Source: Salinimicrobium sediminilitoris
GTDB lineage: Bacteria > Bacteroidota > Bacteroidia > Flavobacteriales > Flavobacteriaceae
Length of the DNA: 64,000 nucleotides
Direction: 5' to 3'
Assembly (NCBI RefSeq): GCF_020866905.1
Contig: NZ_JAIVCC010000005.1
Coordinates: 670,088-734,087 of the forward strand
The notes under the pieces were generated by a model that was given only the letters and a program-made list of their open reading frames with translations, was not told the DNA's origin and did not search any database. The position numbers and the translations under genes were made by a program. Position 1 is the first letter of the stretch. Each line of letters opens with the position of its first letter. Below, piece by piece: positions 15,370 through 22,841 of this stretch.

Positions 15370-17652
15370 TTATACTTCTACGGGTTCTTCTTTCCGTAAT
15401 TTTTCTTTTTTAGATGCCGGCAACTTCTTGCGGCTGTCAAGAGTAAATACAAACCATACAAAGGCAAACAGGCCTACTGCAAAAATTGTATCTCCAATTG
15501 CCCTCATCCAGCGCAGCGTATCCATTCCCGGTTGCTGCATAAATTCGGCAGAACGGGCATACCACATTCCTTCATTTACACTGGCTACTGTTTGTAGCAG
15601 GCCTATTGGAAGGACACTGAGCAGTACCATAAGAATAAGACCTATATTAATAGACCAGAAGGAGAAACTCAGCAGTTTATCATTCCATACCTGTACTCTG
15701 TACAAACTTCTAAGTACAAACAGCATGAGGCCGATTCCAAGGAAACCATATACTCCAAAGAGAGCGGTGTGTGCATGAACTGCAGTGGTGTTTAGTCCCT
15801 GCATGTAGTAAAGGGCGATTGGAGGATTGATAATAAATCCAAAGATCCCTGCTCCCAAGAAGTTCCAGAAGGCTACGGCTATAAGGCAGTAAATAGGCCA
15901 TTTGTAATCCTTAAGCCATTCTGTAGCTTTAGACAGTTTGTAGTTTTCATAAACTTCATAACCTATCAATACCAGCGGTACTACTTCCAGGGCGCTAAAG
16001 GTCGCTCCTAAAGCCATTACGGCTGTTGGGGTACCACTAAAATAGAGGTGGTGAAATGTTCCCAGAATACCTCCCGAGAGGAAGATCACGGTAGCCAACA
16101 GCACACTTAAAGTTGCTGTTTTGGTACGTAGCAAGCCAAGTCTTACGAAAAGGAAGGCAGAAACTACTGTGGCAAATACTTCAAAGAAGCCTTCTACCCA
16201 CAGGTGCACTACCCACCAGCGCCAGTATTCGGCAATCGCGAGATTTGTTTGTCTTCCCCACATAAGTCCTGCTCCATAGAACAAAGCAATGGCTGCGGAA
16301 GAAACAAGGAACATGATAAGCAGGTTTCTTTCTGAAGTTCTTTGACGTATTACCGGTATAAGTGGTCTCACCATAAGCGCGAGCCATACAAAGAGCCCTA
16401 CAAACAGGAATATTTGCCAGAATCTTCCCAGGTCCACGTATTCATAACCCTGGTGTCCAAACCAGAAGTTCTCTGCCAGTCCCAGTTTTTGCATGATTCC
16501 CATCCATTGTCCGGCCATAGAACCAAACACAATTATCAAAAGGCACACAAATAAGAAGTTAACTCCAAATTTCTGAAACTTAGGATCTTTTCCTGAAACT
16601 GCAGGCGCGATATAAAGTCCTGTGCCCAGCCAGGCAGTAGCGATCCAGAGGATTCCAAGTTGTACGTGCCAGGTACGGGATATTGAATAGGGGAGAATTT
16701 CGGCGAGGTCAAGACCATAGAAACCGTCTCCTTCAACTCCGTAATGTGCAGTTACTACTCCAAAGGTTACCTGGATAAGAATGAGAACACATACTATCCA
16801 AATGTACTTTTTCACCGCCAGCATAGAAGGCGTAATGGTTTGGTCCATTAATGGATCTTTCACCGGTCTTTCCAGCTCTTCCTCTTCTTTCATTCGGGCG
16901 TGGTAAAATACCATTAGACCAATTCCAACCAGAAGAAGAATAATACTAAATCCAGTCCAGATTAAAAGATCTCCGGTTGCCTTGTTGCCTACCAAATCAT
17001 CTGGGGGCCAGTTATGGGTGTAGGAGACATCACTGCCGGGACGTTCTGTAACAGTTGCCCAGGTGGCCCAGAAAAAGAAGCCGGCCATTTGGTGCATCCT
17101 TCCCTCGTCCTTTATGGAATTGGGAGGAATGGCGTAGTAATCCCTCAATTCATCCAGTTCGGGGTTCTCCATGAAGAGTCCGCGGTAATAGTCACTAAGA
17201 TATACTACGGCTTTTGCTCTCATAGGAGAGATGGTTATGGTGTTATCGGTTTCATTATAGGTGTTCTTTCTCAACTCCAGTTGTAACCTTCTTTCAAGGA
17301 GCGCCTGTTTTTCACTTTCCAGTTCCTCGTAAGTTTGACCATAATCTTCCTGTGACCATTCACCCAGTATAAACAATGCCTCCCGGTGGAGCCAGTCTGC
17401 GGTCCAGTCGGGGGCCTGGTATGCGCCGTGGCCCCATATGGAGCCAACTTCCTGCCCCCCCATACTTTGCCAAACGTTCTGCCCGTCTTTAATATCCTGA
17501 CCTTCGAAGACGATCTCTCCTTCGGTAGTGACTACTTTATCGGGCATTGGAGGCGCTTTTTGATAGATCTCAAAGCCATAGTAACCAAGGATGGCAAAGG
17601 ATGCGGTCACTACCAAAAGGAAAACGATCCATAATTTTCTTTCTTTACTCAT
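15370..17652 (-). CDS. norB: quinol-dependent nitric oxide reductase
   Basis: Single-subunit qNOR of 760 residues that reduces two NO to N2O with electrons from quinol, in the inner membrane. The N-terminal extension typical of qNOR is present (KVVTTEGEIVFEGQDIKDGQNVW, WGHGAYQAPDW), followed by about 14 membrane spans. Active-site features are visible: HLWVEGFFEVFATVV (His and catalytic Glu), HHLYFSGTP and VHAHTALFGVYG (heme and non-heme iron ligands). Full length, ATG at 17652. It lies 99 bp downstream of ric; the gap holds a terminator-like inverted repeat. Given the lack of other denitrification genes here, NO detoxification is the likely role. Confidence 0.95.
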   Translation of the reverse strand: MSKERKLWIVFLLVVTASFAILGYYGFEIYQKAPPMPDKVVTTEGEIVFEGQDIKDGQNVWQSMGGQEVGSIWGHGAYQAPDWTADWLHREALFILGEWSQEDYGQTYEELESEKQALLERRLQLELRKNTYNETDNTITISPMRAKAVVYLSDYYRGLFMENPELDELRDYYAIPPNSIKDEGRMHQMAGFFFWATWATVTERPGSDVSYTHNWPPDDLVGNKATGDLLIWTGFSIILLLVGIGLMVFYHARMKEEEELERPVKDPLMDQTITPSMLAVKKYIWIVCVLILIQVTFGVVTAHYGVEGDGFYGLDLAEILPYSISRTWHVQLGILWIATAWLGTGLYIAPAVSGKDPKFQKFGVNFLFVCLLIIVFGSMAGQWMGIMQKLGLAENFWFGHQGYEYVDLGRFWQIFLFVGLFVWLALMVRPLIPVIRQRTSERNLLIMFLVSSAAIALFYGAGLMWGRQTNLAIAEYWRWWVVHLWVEGFFEVFATVVSAFLFVRLGLLRTKTATLSVLLATVIFLSGGILGTFHHLYFSGTPTAVMALGATFSALEVVPLVLIGYEVYENYKLSKATEWLKDYKWPIYCLIAVAFWNFLGAGIFGFIINPPIALYYMQGLNTTAVHAHTALFGVYGFLGIGLMLFVLRSLYRVQVWNDKLLSFSFWSINIGLILMVLLSVLPIGLLQTVASVNEGMWYARSAEFMQQPGMDTLRWMRAIGDTIFAVGLFAFVWFVFTLDSRKKLPASKKEKLRKEEPVEV

Positions 17653-17668
17653 TCGTACTTAATTAAAA

Positions 17669-17718
17669 GCCGAAAAAGAATTTGAAACCTGTGACTTACA
17701 GACTTTGTCTTTTTCGGC
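17669..17718 (-). terminator. terminator-like inverted repeat between ric and norB
   Basis: Perfect 11-bp arms GCCGAAAAAGA and TCTTTTTCGGC enclose 28 bases, with an inner CTGT/ACAG hairpin. On the minus strand the second arm is followed by TTTTAATTAA. It probably makes norB expression lower than, or separately controlled from, ric. Confidence 0.55.
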
Positions 17719-17751
17719 GGGTTGGGGATTTAATTCAATGATCTGCCGGTA

Positions 17752-18480
17752 TTATGAACGGAGTTCTTTTTCAAGGTTAAGAGCCTTTGGGAAAAGAATA
17801 TTGTTCTCAAGATGCACATGTTGGTGTAGGTCCTGCTCAAATTCTTCCAGTTTGGCGTAGAATGCTCTGTAGGTGTTACAGGCGCCTTGAGGCGGAGTAT
17901 AATTGCTGCTTAATTCGGAAATTCTTCTAAGTAGTTCCCCGGCATCTTCGTGCTCGATCTCCATCATCTTAATGGGATTGTCCACGGTGCCAAAATTTGC
18001 TGCAGGCAATTCCATATTCTCTTTTTTTGCCTGGACCATCTTTTTAATGAACGGGAACAGGATTAACTCTTCTTTTTTAAGGTGAGCGCTTAATTCCCCG
18101 GCTACCTGCTTTACAAGATCTTTTATCTCCAGCAGTTCGTGGTAATGTCCTCCATGAACCTGTGCAACTCTCTCGGAATACTGGAGTAGGAGTGGGATAT
18201 TTTCTTCAACATAGCTGTGATGAACATTGATGATGTGATCTGTAAGGAAATCAAGCTCCCATCTATTGTAATTGGTTGCTTTTGATGTGTCCTGGTCTAC
18301 ATTGAGAAGGTCCCGGCTCAACAGGTTATAGTCTACTTTGTATTTTTCACATGCCTTTTCAAGGCTAATGCCGCCGCCGCAACAAAAATCGATGCCGTAT
18401 CTTTTAAAGATGTGTGCAGTTTTGATGTTCTCTGTCACCATTTCTGCGACTGTTTTTGTTTGTAAGTTTTCCATGATCAT
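17752..18480 (-). CDS. ric: iron-sulfur cluster repair di-iron protein (RIC/ScdA/YtfE type)
   Basis: A 242-residue cytoplasmic protein that repairs iron-sulfur clusters damaged by NO or oxidants. The N-terminal ScdA_N/DUF542 domain carries GIDFCCGGG with the paired Cys. The rest is a hemerythrin-like four-helix domain with His/Glu ligands (HHSYVEENIPLLL, HGGHYHELLEIKD, HLKKEELILFPF, EIEHEDAGELL, HQHVHLENNILFP). ATG codons exist at 18480 and 18474. It is the first gene of the ric-norB series. Upstream sits a CRP/FNR-type palindrome correctly placed for activation. Confidence 0.95.
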   Translation of the reverse strand: MIMENLQTKTVAEMVTENIKTAHIFKRYGIDFCCGGGISLEKACEKYKVDYNLLSRDLLNVDQDTSKATNYNRWELDFLTDHIINVHHSYVEENIPLLLQYSERVAQVHGGHYHELLEIKDLVKQVAGELSAHLKKEELILFPFIKKMVQAKKENMELPAANFGTVDNPIKMMEIEHEDAGELLRRISELSSNYTPPQGACNTYRAFYAKLEEFEQDLHQHVHLENNILFPKALNLEKELRS

Positions 18481-18515
18481 ATGTTTTAGATTAACAGAAG
18501 TTTAATTTTCGGGTA

Positions 18516-18523
18516 CAAAGATC
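18516..18523 (-). promoter_or_regulatory. -7 element of ric
   Basis: On the minus strand GATCTTTG, one base off TAnnTTTG. The edge of the box is 29.5 bp from the centre of the palindrome at 18543-18562, the same distance as in the usp promoter at 19501. Confidence 0.5.
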
Positions 18524-18542
18524 AAAGATTGGCAGGGGCTGG

Positions 18543-18562
18543 TTTATGAGTCGGGTCATAAA
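18543..18562 (-). promoter_or_regulatory. CRP/FNR-type operator upstream of ric
   Basis: Perfect inverted repeat TTTATGA-N6-TCATAAA, i.e. a TGA-N6-TCA core. Its centre (18552.5) would be near -41.5 from a start around 18511, the class II activator position. Confidence 0.6.
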
Positions 18563-18563
18563 A

Positions 18564-18575
18564 GACAAATTTGTC
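18564..18575. promoter_or_regulatory. second palindrome upstream of ric
   Basis: GACAAATTTGTC is a perfect 12-bp palindrome one base beyond the TGA-N6-TCA site, farther from ric. It could be a site for another regulator or a second dimer. Confidence 0.4.
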
Positions 18576-18593
18576 CGAGTTATTTTAAGGGAA

Positions 18594-18623
18594 TAAAAAA
18601 ACGCCCCCGGGATTGGAGGCGTC
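18594..18623 (-). terminator. intrinsic terminator of the usp gene
   Basis: On the minus strand a GACGCC ... GGGCGT hairpin is followed by seven T, 44 bp after the usp stop codon. Confidence 0.75.
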
Positions 18624-18666
18624 AACTTTAAAAAACAATCTAATAACACTAAACTAAAACAACCTA

Positions 18667-19479
18667 TTAACCATGTAAAACCAGTAATGGCAGCTGATTT
18701 ATAAACGGAATATTTTCATTCTCTTCGTTACGCAGAAATTTTTGGCACAAGTTGAGGTTCTTTGCAGCCAATACGATCATGTCTACATCGCGGTTGGCAA
18801 TAAGTATTTTCTTGGGACTTTGATCCTTGTAGGTGTAGTAGGTTTGTAGAACTGGAATTCTAGGGGAAAAAGAATCCTGCAGGAAATCACGGTTCTTAAT
18901 TTGTTCGGTCGAGGGTTCCTTATCATTGTTGAAAATCTCCAGGATCTTGACATTGGCCTTTGAAAGGGAAGCGAGATTGAGGAGAGTACGCAAAACCTTA
19001 CTCCCGTAATGGATCTTATAATCTGTAGGGAAAAGGATCTTTTTGTGTTCTTTAAAAGAAGCGTGTTCCGAAATGGCAAGCACGGGACATTTGACTTTCA
19101 TCATAACGTCTGAAGTGTTTTTGCCTATAACGACACCTTCATTATTGGTTTTTCCTTTGGTGCCCATAAGGATTAGATCTATCTGTTTTTCCTGTACCTT
19201 GGCTCTTACGGCATTGATTAGGTAATCTGCCTTAAAACAAATATTGAAAGTATGCTCTGGATTAGTACGTATACTTTTAAGCCAGTCAAGCAACCTGTCG
19301 AAATTTGACTGTACTTCCTGGGACATTGACATATATCCAGTCGCCATTTTATTTACCGGAACCGGGAAAACATGTAGCAAATGAAAATTGCAGGGAGTGT
19401 CCTTAAAGAACTGCAGCGCGTATGCTGCGGCATTCCTGCTATTTTCAGAAAAATCTGTGGGCAATAAGATATTCATCAT
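18667..19479 (-). CDS. universal stress protein, two Usp domains
   Basis: A 270-residue cytoplasmic protein with tandem Usp folds. The first domain (1-140) is well conserved: NILLPTDFSENSRNAAAYAL at the start and GTKGKTNNEGVVIGKNTSDV, an ATP-binding loop of the Gx2Gx9G type. The second domain (from KKILFPTDYKIHYGS) lacks that loop and may not bind nucleotide. ATG codons at 19479 and 19476. It is transcribed alone, with a terminator downstream and a promoter upstream that carries a TGA-N6-TCA operator. Usp genes of this kind in low-oxygen regulons respond to FNR-like activators, which fits the CRP-like gene next to it. Confidence 0.9.
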   Translation of the reverse strand: MMNILLPTDFSENSRNAAAYALQFFKDTPCNFHLLHVFPVPVNKMATGYMSMSQEVQSNFDRLLDWLKSIRTNPEHTFNICFKADYLINAVRAKVQEKQIDLILMGTKGKTNNEGVVIGKNTSDVMMKVKCPVLAISEHASFKEHKKILFPTDYKIHYGSKVLRTLLNLASLSKANVKILEIFNNDKEPSTEQIKNRDFLQDSFSPRIPVLQTYYTYKDQSPKKILIANRDVDMIVLAAKNLNLCQKFLRNEENENIPFINQLPLLVLHG

Positions 19480-19500
19480 CTGTCACATCTATTTACCCCG

Positions 19501-19508
19501 CAAAAATA
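19501..19508 (-). promoter_or_regulatory. -7 element of the usp gene
   Basis: On the minus strand TATTTTTG, a full match to TAnnTTTG, 22 bases before the start codon. Confidence 0.6.
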
Positions 19509-19531
19509 TGCAGGATGCATAGTGGAAAAAA

Positions 19532-19543
19532 TGATGAACATCA
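19532..19543 (-). promoter_or_regulatory. FNR/CRP-type operator upstream of usp
   Basis: TGATGAACATCA: TGAT-N4-ATCA, the core of FNR-type sites and also TGA-N6-TCA. Its centre (19537.5) is 29.5 bp from the -7 box edge, i.e. near -41.5 of the expected start. Confidence 0.6.
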
Positions 19544-19574
19544 GTTATTGAACTATTCTAAATAATAAGGAGGA

Positions 19575-20627
19575 TCAACTAATTTTTTTAAGTGCTTCCA
19601 CATTGAGAAGCTTGATATTGCGGCCTTCTATTTCCAGCAGACCTTCTTTCTTAAAATCTGATAAAGTACGAATAAGGGTTTCTGAAGCCATTCCTGCCAC
19701 ACTGGCAAGGTCGCTCCTCGAGATCCTGATGCTCTGGGTTGGATGCCTTCTTATTTTTTGAGAGAATAACAAAATGGTACGTGCTGCCTTTTTTCGAACC
19801 GACCCATAGGCCATTTCCAGGAGTTGCCCTTTAATACCTGCAAGGTTATCACCCAGTACATCTATTAACTCAAGGGTGATGTTGCTGTTATTCATGAGGA
19901 TGTGCTTCAGCTCCTCTTTGGAAACAGCATATACCCTTGTTTCCTCCATAGCGGTAGCATATTCGGTATAGGTGTCACTCTTTTTAAAAGAAGTATTTCC
20001 GAAGAAATCTCCTTCCTTATATAGGGAGGTAATAAGTTCTTTTCCATATTCATCCATACGGTGACTCTTGACCACTCCTTTATCAATGAAGAAAAAATGG
20101 TTTCCCAGCTTCCCTTCCTCGTAGATGGTTTCACCTGCCTTAAAAGTTTGCTGTTCGTATTTCTTAACTTCCTCCCTTAGTTCCTGCAGGGAATTGATCT
20201 TTTGCTGGGCATCTTCCTGTGCAGGAGGATTGTTGGTTTCCTGAATTTTACTAAGGATCGCAACTTTTGCCAGGCGGCTTTCTATGGCGCTTATTAGTTC
20301 TTCTTCTTCGAAAGGTTTGGTGAGGTAATCATCTGCCCCCAGATCCATTCCGCGACGAATATCTTTATGTTCTGTTTTTGCTGAAAGAAAGATAAATGGG
20401 ATGTGGCGTGTTTGAGGGTCTTCAGAAAGAGCCTGAAGTACCCCATAGCCGTCCATCTCGGGCATCATAATATCACAGATTATAATGTTTGGCAATTCCT
20501 GTCGTGCCACCTCCAGGCCGGAGCGGCCATTGGCTGCCGTGATAACGTTATATTCTGCAAGCTCAAGTAGTTCGGCTGTGTTTTCCCGTACTACGGTATC
20601 ATCTTCTATAAAAAGTACTTTTTTCAT
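19575..20627 (-). CDS. response regulator fused to a CRP/FNR-family transcription factor
   Basis: A 350-residue hybrid. Residues 3-120 form a receiver domain with the acidic pocket D9/D10, phospho-acceptor D52 (IICDIMMPEMDG) and K104 (YLTKPF). Residues about 150-265 are a cyclic-nucleotide-binding-type beta-roll, and about 275-345 a Crp-type helix-turn-helix with recognition helix SETLIRTL, which keeps the Glu and Arg that read the TGA half-site in CRP and FNR. There is only one Cys, so it is not an Fe-S sensor like FNR. Its ATG overlaps the kinase stop (ATGA), so the two are a cognate pair. Predicted to activate ric and usp on phosphorylation (inference from sites). Confidence 0.92.
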   Translation of the reverse strand: MKKVLFIEDDTVVRENTAELLELAEYNVITAANGRSGLEVARQELPNIIICDIMMPEMDGYGVLQALSEDPQTRHIPFIFLSAKTEHKDIRRGMDLGADDYLTKPFEEEELISAIESRLAKVAILSKIQETNNPPAQEDAQQKINSLQELREEVKKYEQQTFKAGETIYEEGKLGNHFFFIDKGVVKSHRMDEYGKELITSLYKEGDFFGNTSFKKSDTYTEYATAMEETRVYAVSKEELKHILMNNSNITLELIDVLGDNLAGIKGQLLEMAYGSVRKKAARTILLFSQKIRRHPTQSIRISRSDLASVAGMASETLIRTLSDFKKEGLLEIEGRNIKLLNVEALKKIS

Positions 20628-21895
20628 TCTTTAACTATAGGTAGTTCTACAATAAACTGGGTTCCCGCATTTTCTTTACTGCTAAAGCTTATGGTTCCTC
20701 CCAGGTTCTCCAAATGCACTTTGGCTATGTTAAGACCTATTCCTGTGCCCTGGTTTAAAAGAGCATTTTCGGCCCTGAAATATCTTTCAAAGATATGTTT
20801 TTGATCTTTCTCGGGGATTCCCATTCCCTCATCTGTTACCTTAAACCGGATTATTTTTCCCTCCACCTCAATTTCAAATCTAATTAAAGTGTCTTCCGGG
20901 GAATATTTTATTGCGTTGTTCAATAGATTGGACAGGACCAGTTCAAGAATCTTTTCATCCTGCTGAAGTACGATATTTTCAATGTCACGGGTATATTTGA
21001 TGTTTTGCCCGCTCTTAAGAGTGACATTGGCGTTATATACTACTTCATTGATCAGTTTACTAAGGTTGAAACTGGTGAATTTATAAGTAACCCTACCGCT
21101 TTCAAGCCTTTCAATAGATAAAAAGTCATTAAGGATGTTGTCCAGATAATGAACCTTGCTCTTGATTGTATTAAGGTGTTTTTCCCTTTTTTCCTGGTGC
21201 TCTTCAAGTTTGTACTTTCCGGCAAGAACCACCGAGGTCAGTATTCCGCTTAGAGGAGTTTTAAATTCATGCGATACAAGGGAAAGAAATTTGGTTTTTA
21301 ATTCATTGAGTTCTTTCTCTTTTTGAAGGGCAGTTTTGATCCGGTTCTCGGCCTCTTTACGGCGTTTTACCTCCAGCTCCAGATTTTTGTTAGCTTTCTG
21401 AAGCTTTTCAATGCTTTCCTCCAGCTCTTTTGTCCTTACCTTGATCTTATCTTCAAGTTCATTATTTAAATCAGTGATTTGACGTTGCGCCTCCTTCCTG
21501 ACCGAGATGTCAATTATGAGAGACATTACAAACTGCTCTTCCCCAATTTTGAAAGGGTTCAAACCGGCTTCTACAGGAAACTCATCGCCATTCTTTTTCA
21601 CTCCATACAGGTCACGCCCATGGCCCATTTGCCTTTTTTCACTGTCTTTCAAAAACCCCTTAAAATGAGCAGGATGTGCAGAACGGTATTTTGGAGGTAT
21701 CAGGAGATTAAGAGGCTTGTTTTTAAGTTCACCTTTTTCGTACCCAAACATTCTATCTGCGGCGAGGTTACTGCTTATAATGTTCTGATTTTTATCAACT
21801 ACAATAATACCTTCTGAAGCTGCTTCAAAAAGTACATTGAAAACATTCTGGTCTTTTTCAAATATTTCCAGGTGCTTATCTGCGGCGGTACTCAA
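20624..21895 (-). CDS. PAS-domain sensor histidine kinase with FixL-like features
   Basis: Sensor kinase partner of the CRP-fusion regulator. Order: PAS domain, coiled coil, HisKA with LVSHEFKTPLSG (the phosphorylated His), and HATPase with N box NLLNNAIKYSPED, G1 DEGMGIPEKDQ, F box and G2 GTGIGLNIAK. There is no membrane span, so it is cytosolic. The PAS has PPKYRSAHPAHF and GHGRDLYGVKKNG, aligned with the proximal heme His and distal Arg of FixL. The start is uncertain: the TTG at 21922 lies inside a perfect -7-like box (TAAATTTG on the minus strand, 21927-21920), so I use the TTG at 21895, which gives 423 residues. Confidence 0.88.
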   Translation of the reverse strand: MSTAADKHLEIFEKDQNVFNVLFEAASEGIIVVDKNQNIISSNLAADRMFGYEKGELKNKPLNLLIPPKYRSAHPAHFKGFLKDSEKRQMGHGRDLYGVKKNGDEFPVEAGLNPFKIGEEQFVMSLIIDISVRKEAQRQITDLNNELEDKIKVRTKELEESIEKLQKANKNLELEVKRRKEAENRIKTALQKEKELNELKTKFLSLVSHEFKTPLSGILTSVVLAGKYKLEEHQEKREKHLNTIKSKVHYLDNILNDFLSIERLESGRVTYKFTSFNLSKLINEVVYNANVTLKSGQNIKYTRDIENIVLQQDEKILELVLSNLLNNAIKYSPEDTLIRFEIEVEGKIIRFKVTDEGMGIPEKDQKHIFERYFRAENALLNQGTGIGLNIAKVHLENLGGTISFSSKENAGTQFIVELPIVKE

Positions 21896-21922
21896 TACTG
21901 AATTTTTTGGAGTGAAGGTCAA

Positions 21923-22290
21923 ATTTAAACAATTTAGAATAACTGAGGTTTAAATGAGAATGTTGTACGGAAAAAGAAATTCCGCTATAAATTCAGAGTT
22001 GTTTGTTCCCCGGCGCTCACAGGACTTCAGCGTAACTTATATGAGAATGAAATTTTTTATTTTTTGGAGACGATGAGCCCTTGGATTTTCTTCTTATACC
22101 TGATGAAGAAACTATATTGATTTTCCCAGAGGGCTATGGTCATTTAAAGGTTAGTCGAAAATGCCTTTTTTTGAAGGGGGAGTAAATATAAAAGATCCGG
22201 AGAGAAAGAATTTTTCTATCCGGATCCTTTTGTTGTAGCTCTACAGTATTCAAACTTTCACGTTCTCTCCAGCACCTGTAAAAACTACAA
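21923..22290. other. gap upstream of the sensor kinase
   Basis: Contains the kinase promoter region (-7-like box 21920-21927, minus strand) and the terminator at 22190-22231. I see no gene; a 71-codon open frame on the minus strand reading through the terminator is not credible. Confidence 0.6.
22190..22231 (-). terminator. terminator hairpin downstream of the small membrane protein
   Basis: Arms GATCCGGA and TCCGGATC, extended by AGAAA/TTTCT, with A-run and T-run on both sides, so it could work in both directions. Confidence 0.65.
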
Positions 22291-22503
22291 CTATGACGCC
22301 TGCTCGTCTTCGGGCGAGACATAATCTTTATCTGCCGGTAAAAGTCGGCTTGCAAGTTTTGTCACTCCCATTGCTATAAGCACAGCAGTGATAACAAAAA
22401 GCAAAAATTTTACCATAAGATTATCCTCCAGCACATTGCTGTAAAAAGTGAGAATGATCTCTATAGCCAAAAATGCTAATTGAAAACTTGCTTTTAATAC
22501 CAT
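22291..22503 (-). CDS. small membrane protein of unknown function
   Basis: A 70-residue protein with two hydrophobic stretches (about 5-22 and 29-50) and a polar acidic tail (DKDYVSPEDEQAS). ATG 22503, with a TAAATTTG -7-like element on the minus strand at 22579-22572 and a terminator hairpin after it, so it looks like a real single-gene transcript. No family recognised. Confidence 0.6.
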   Translation of the reverse strand: MVLKASFQLAFLAIEIILTFYSNVLEDNLMVKFLLFVITAVLIAMGVTKLASRLLPADKDYVSPEDEQAS

Positions 22504-22841
22504 ATAAGTAAAATATGGGATAAAGATACGTCTGTGGTAAATTTAATTGACGTGTTTTTTCAGCTTTGACTCAAATTTAACTTATGACTTTCAATTGCTT
22601 AACTTAACCGGTACAACCTTCAAAAGGTTTTCAAAATGCCATTATTCGGGAGGAATAAGGAGTAGCTGGGAGTTGCAACAGGAGCCTGTTACTTCGTATC
22701 CCGATGTTTAGTTTCCTTAAATTATCCTAAAGAATCTTCAGAAGAAAAATTCGAGGATCCTCTTCTGTTTTTCCAATGAAATCTAACATTGTTTCCACTT
22801 CTTTGGAAATTCTTTTTTTTGGAAAACAATGGTTTAAAAAG
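22504..22841. other. gap between small membrane protein and usp
   Basis: No gene seen. It holds the -7-like box CAAATTTA (22572-22579, minus-strand promoter) and a GAGGATCCTC palindrome (22753-22762) followed on the minus strand by a T-run, possibly the terminator of the usp gene at 22842. Confidence 0.5.

Noticed and set aside
22140-22355. 71-codon minus-strand frame
   Set aside because: It overlaps the end of the 70-residue membrane protein gene in another frame and runs through its terminator.
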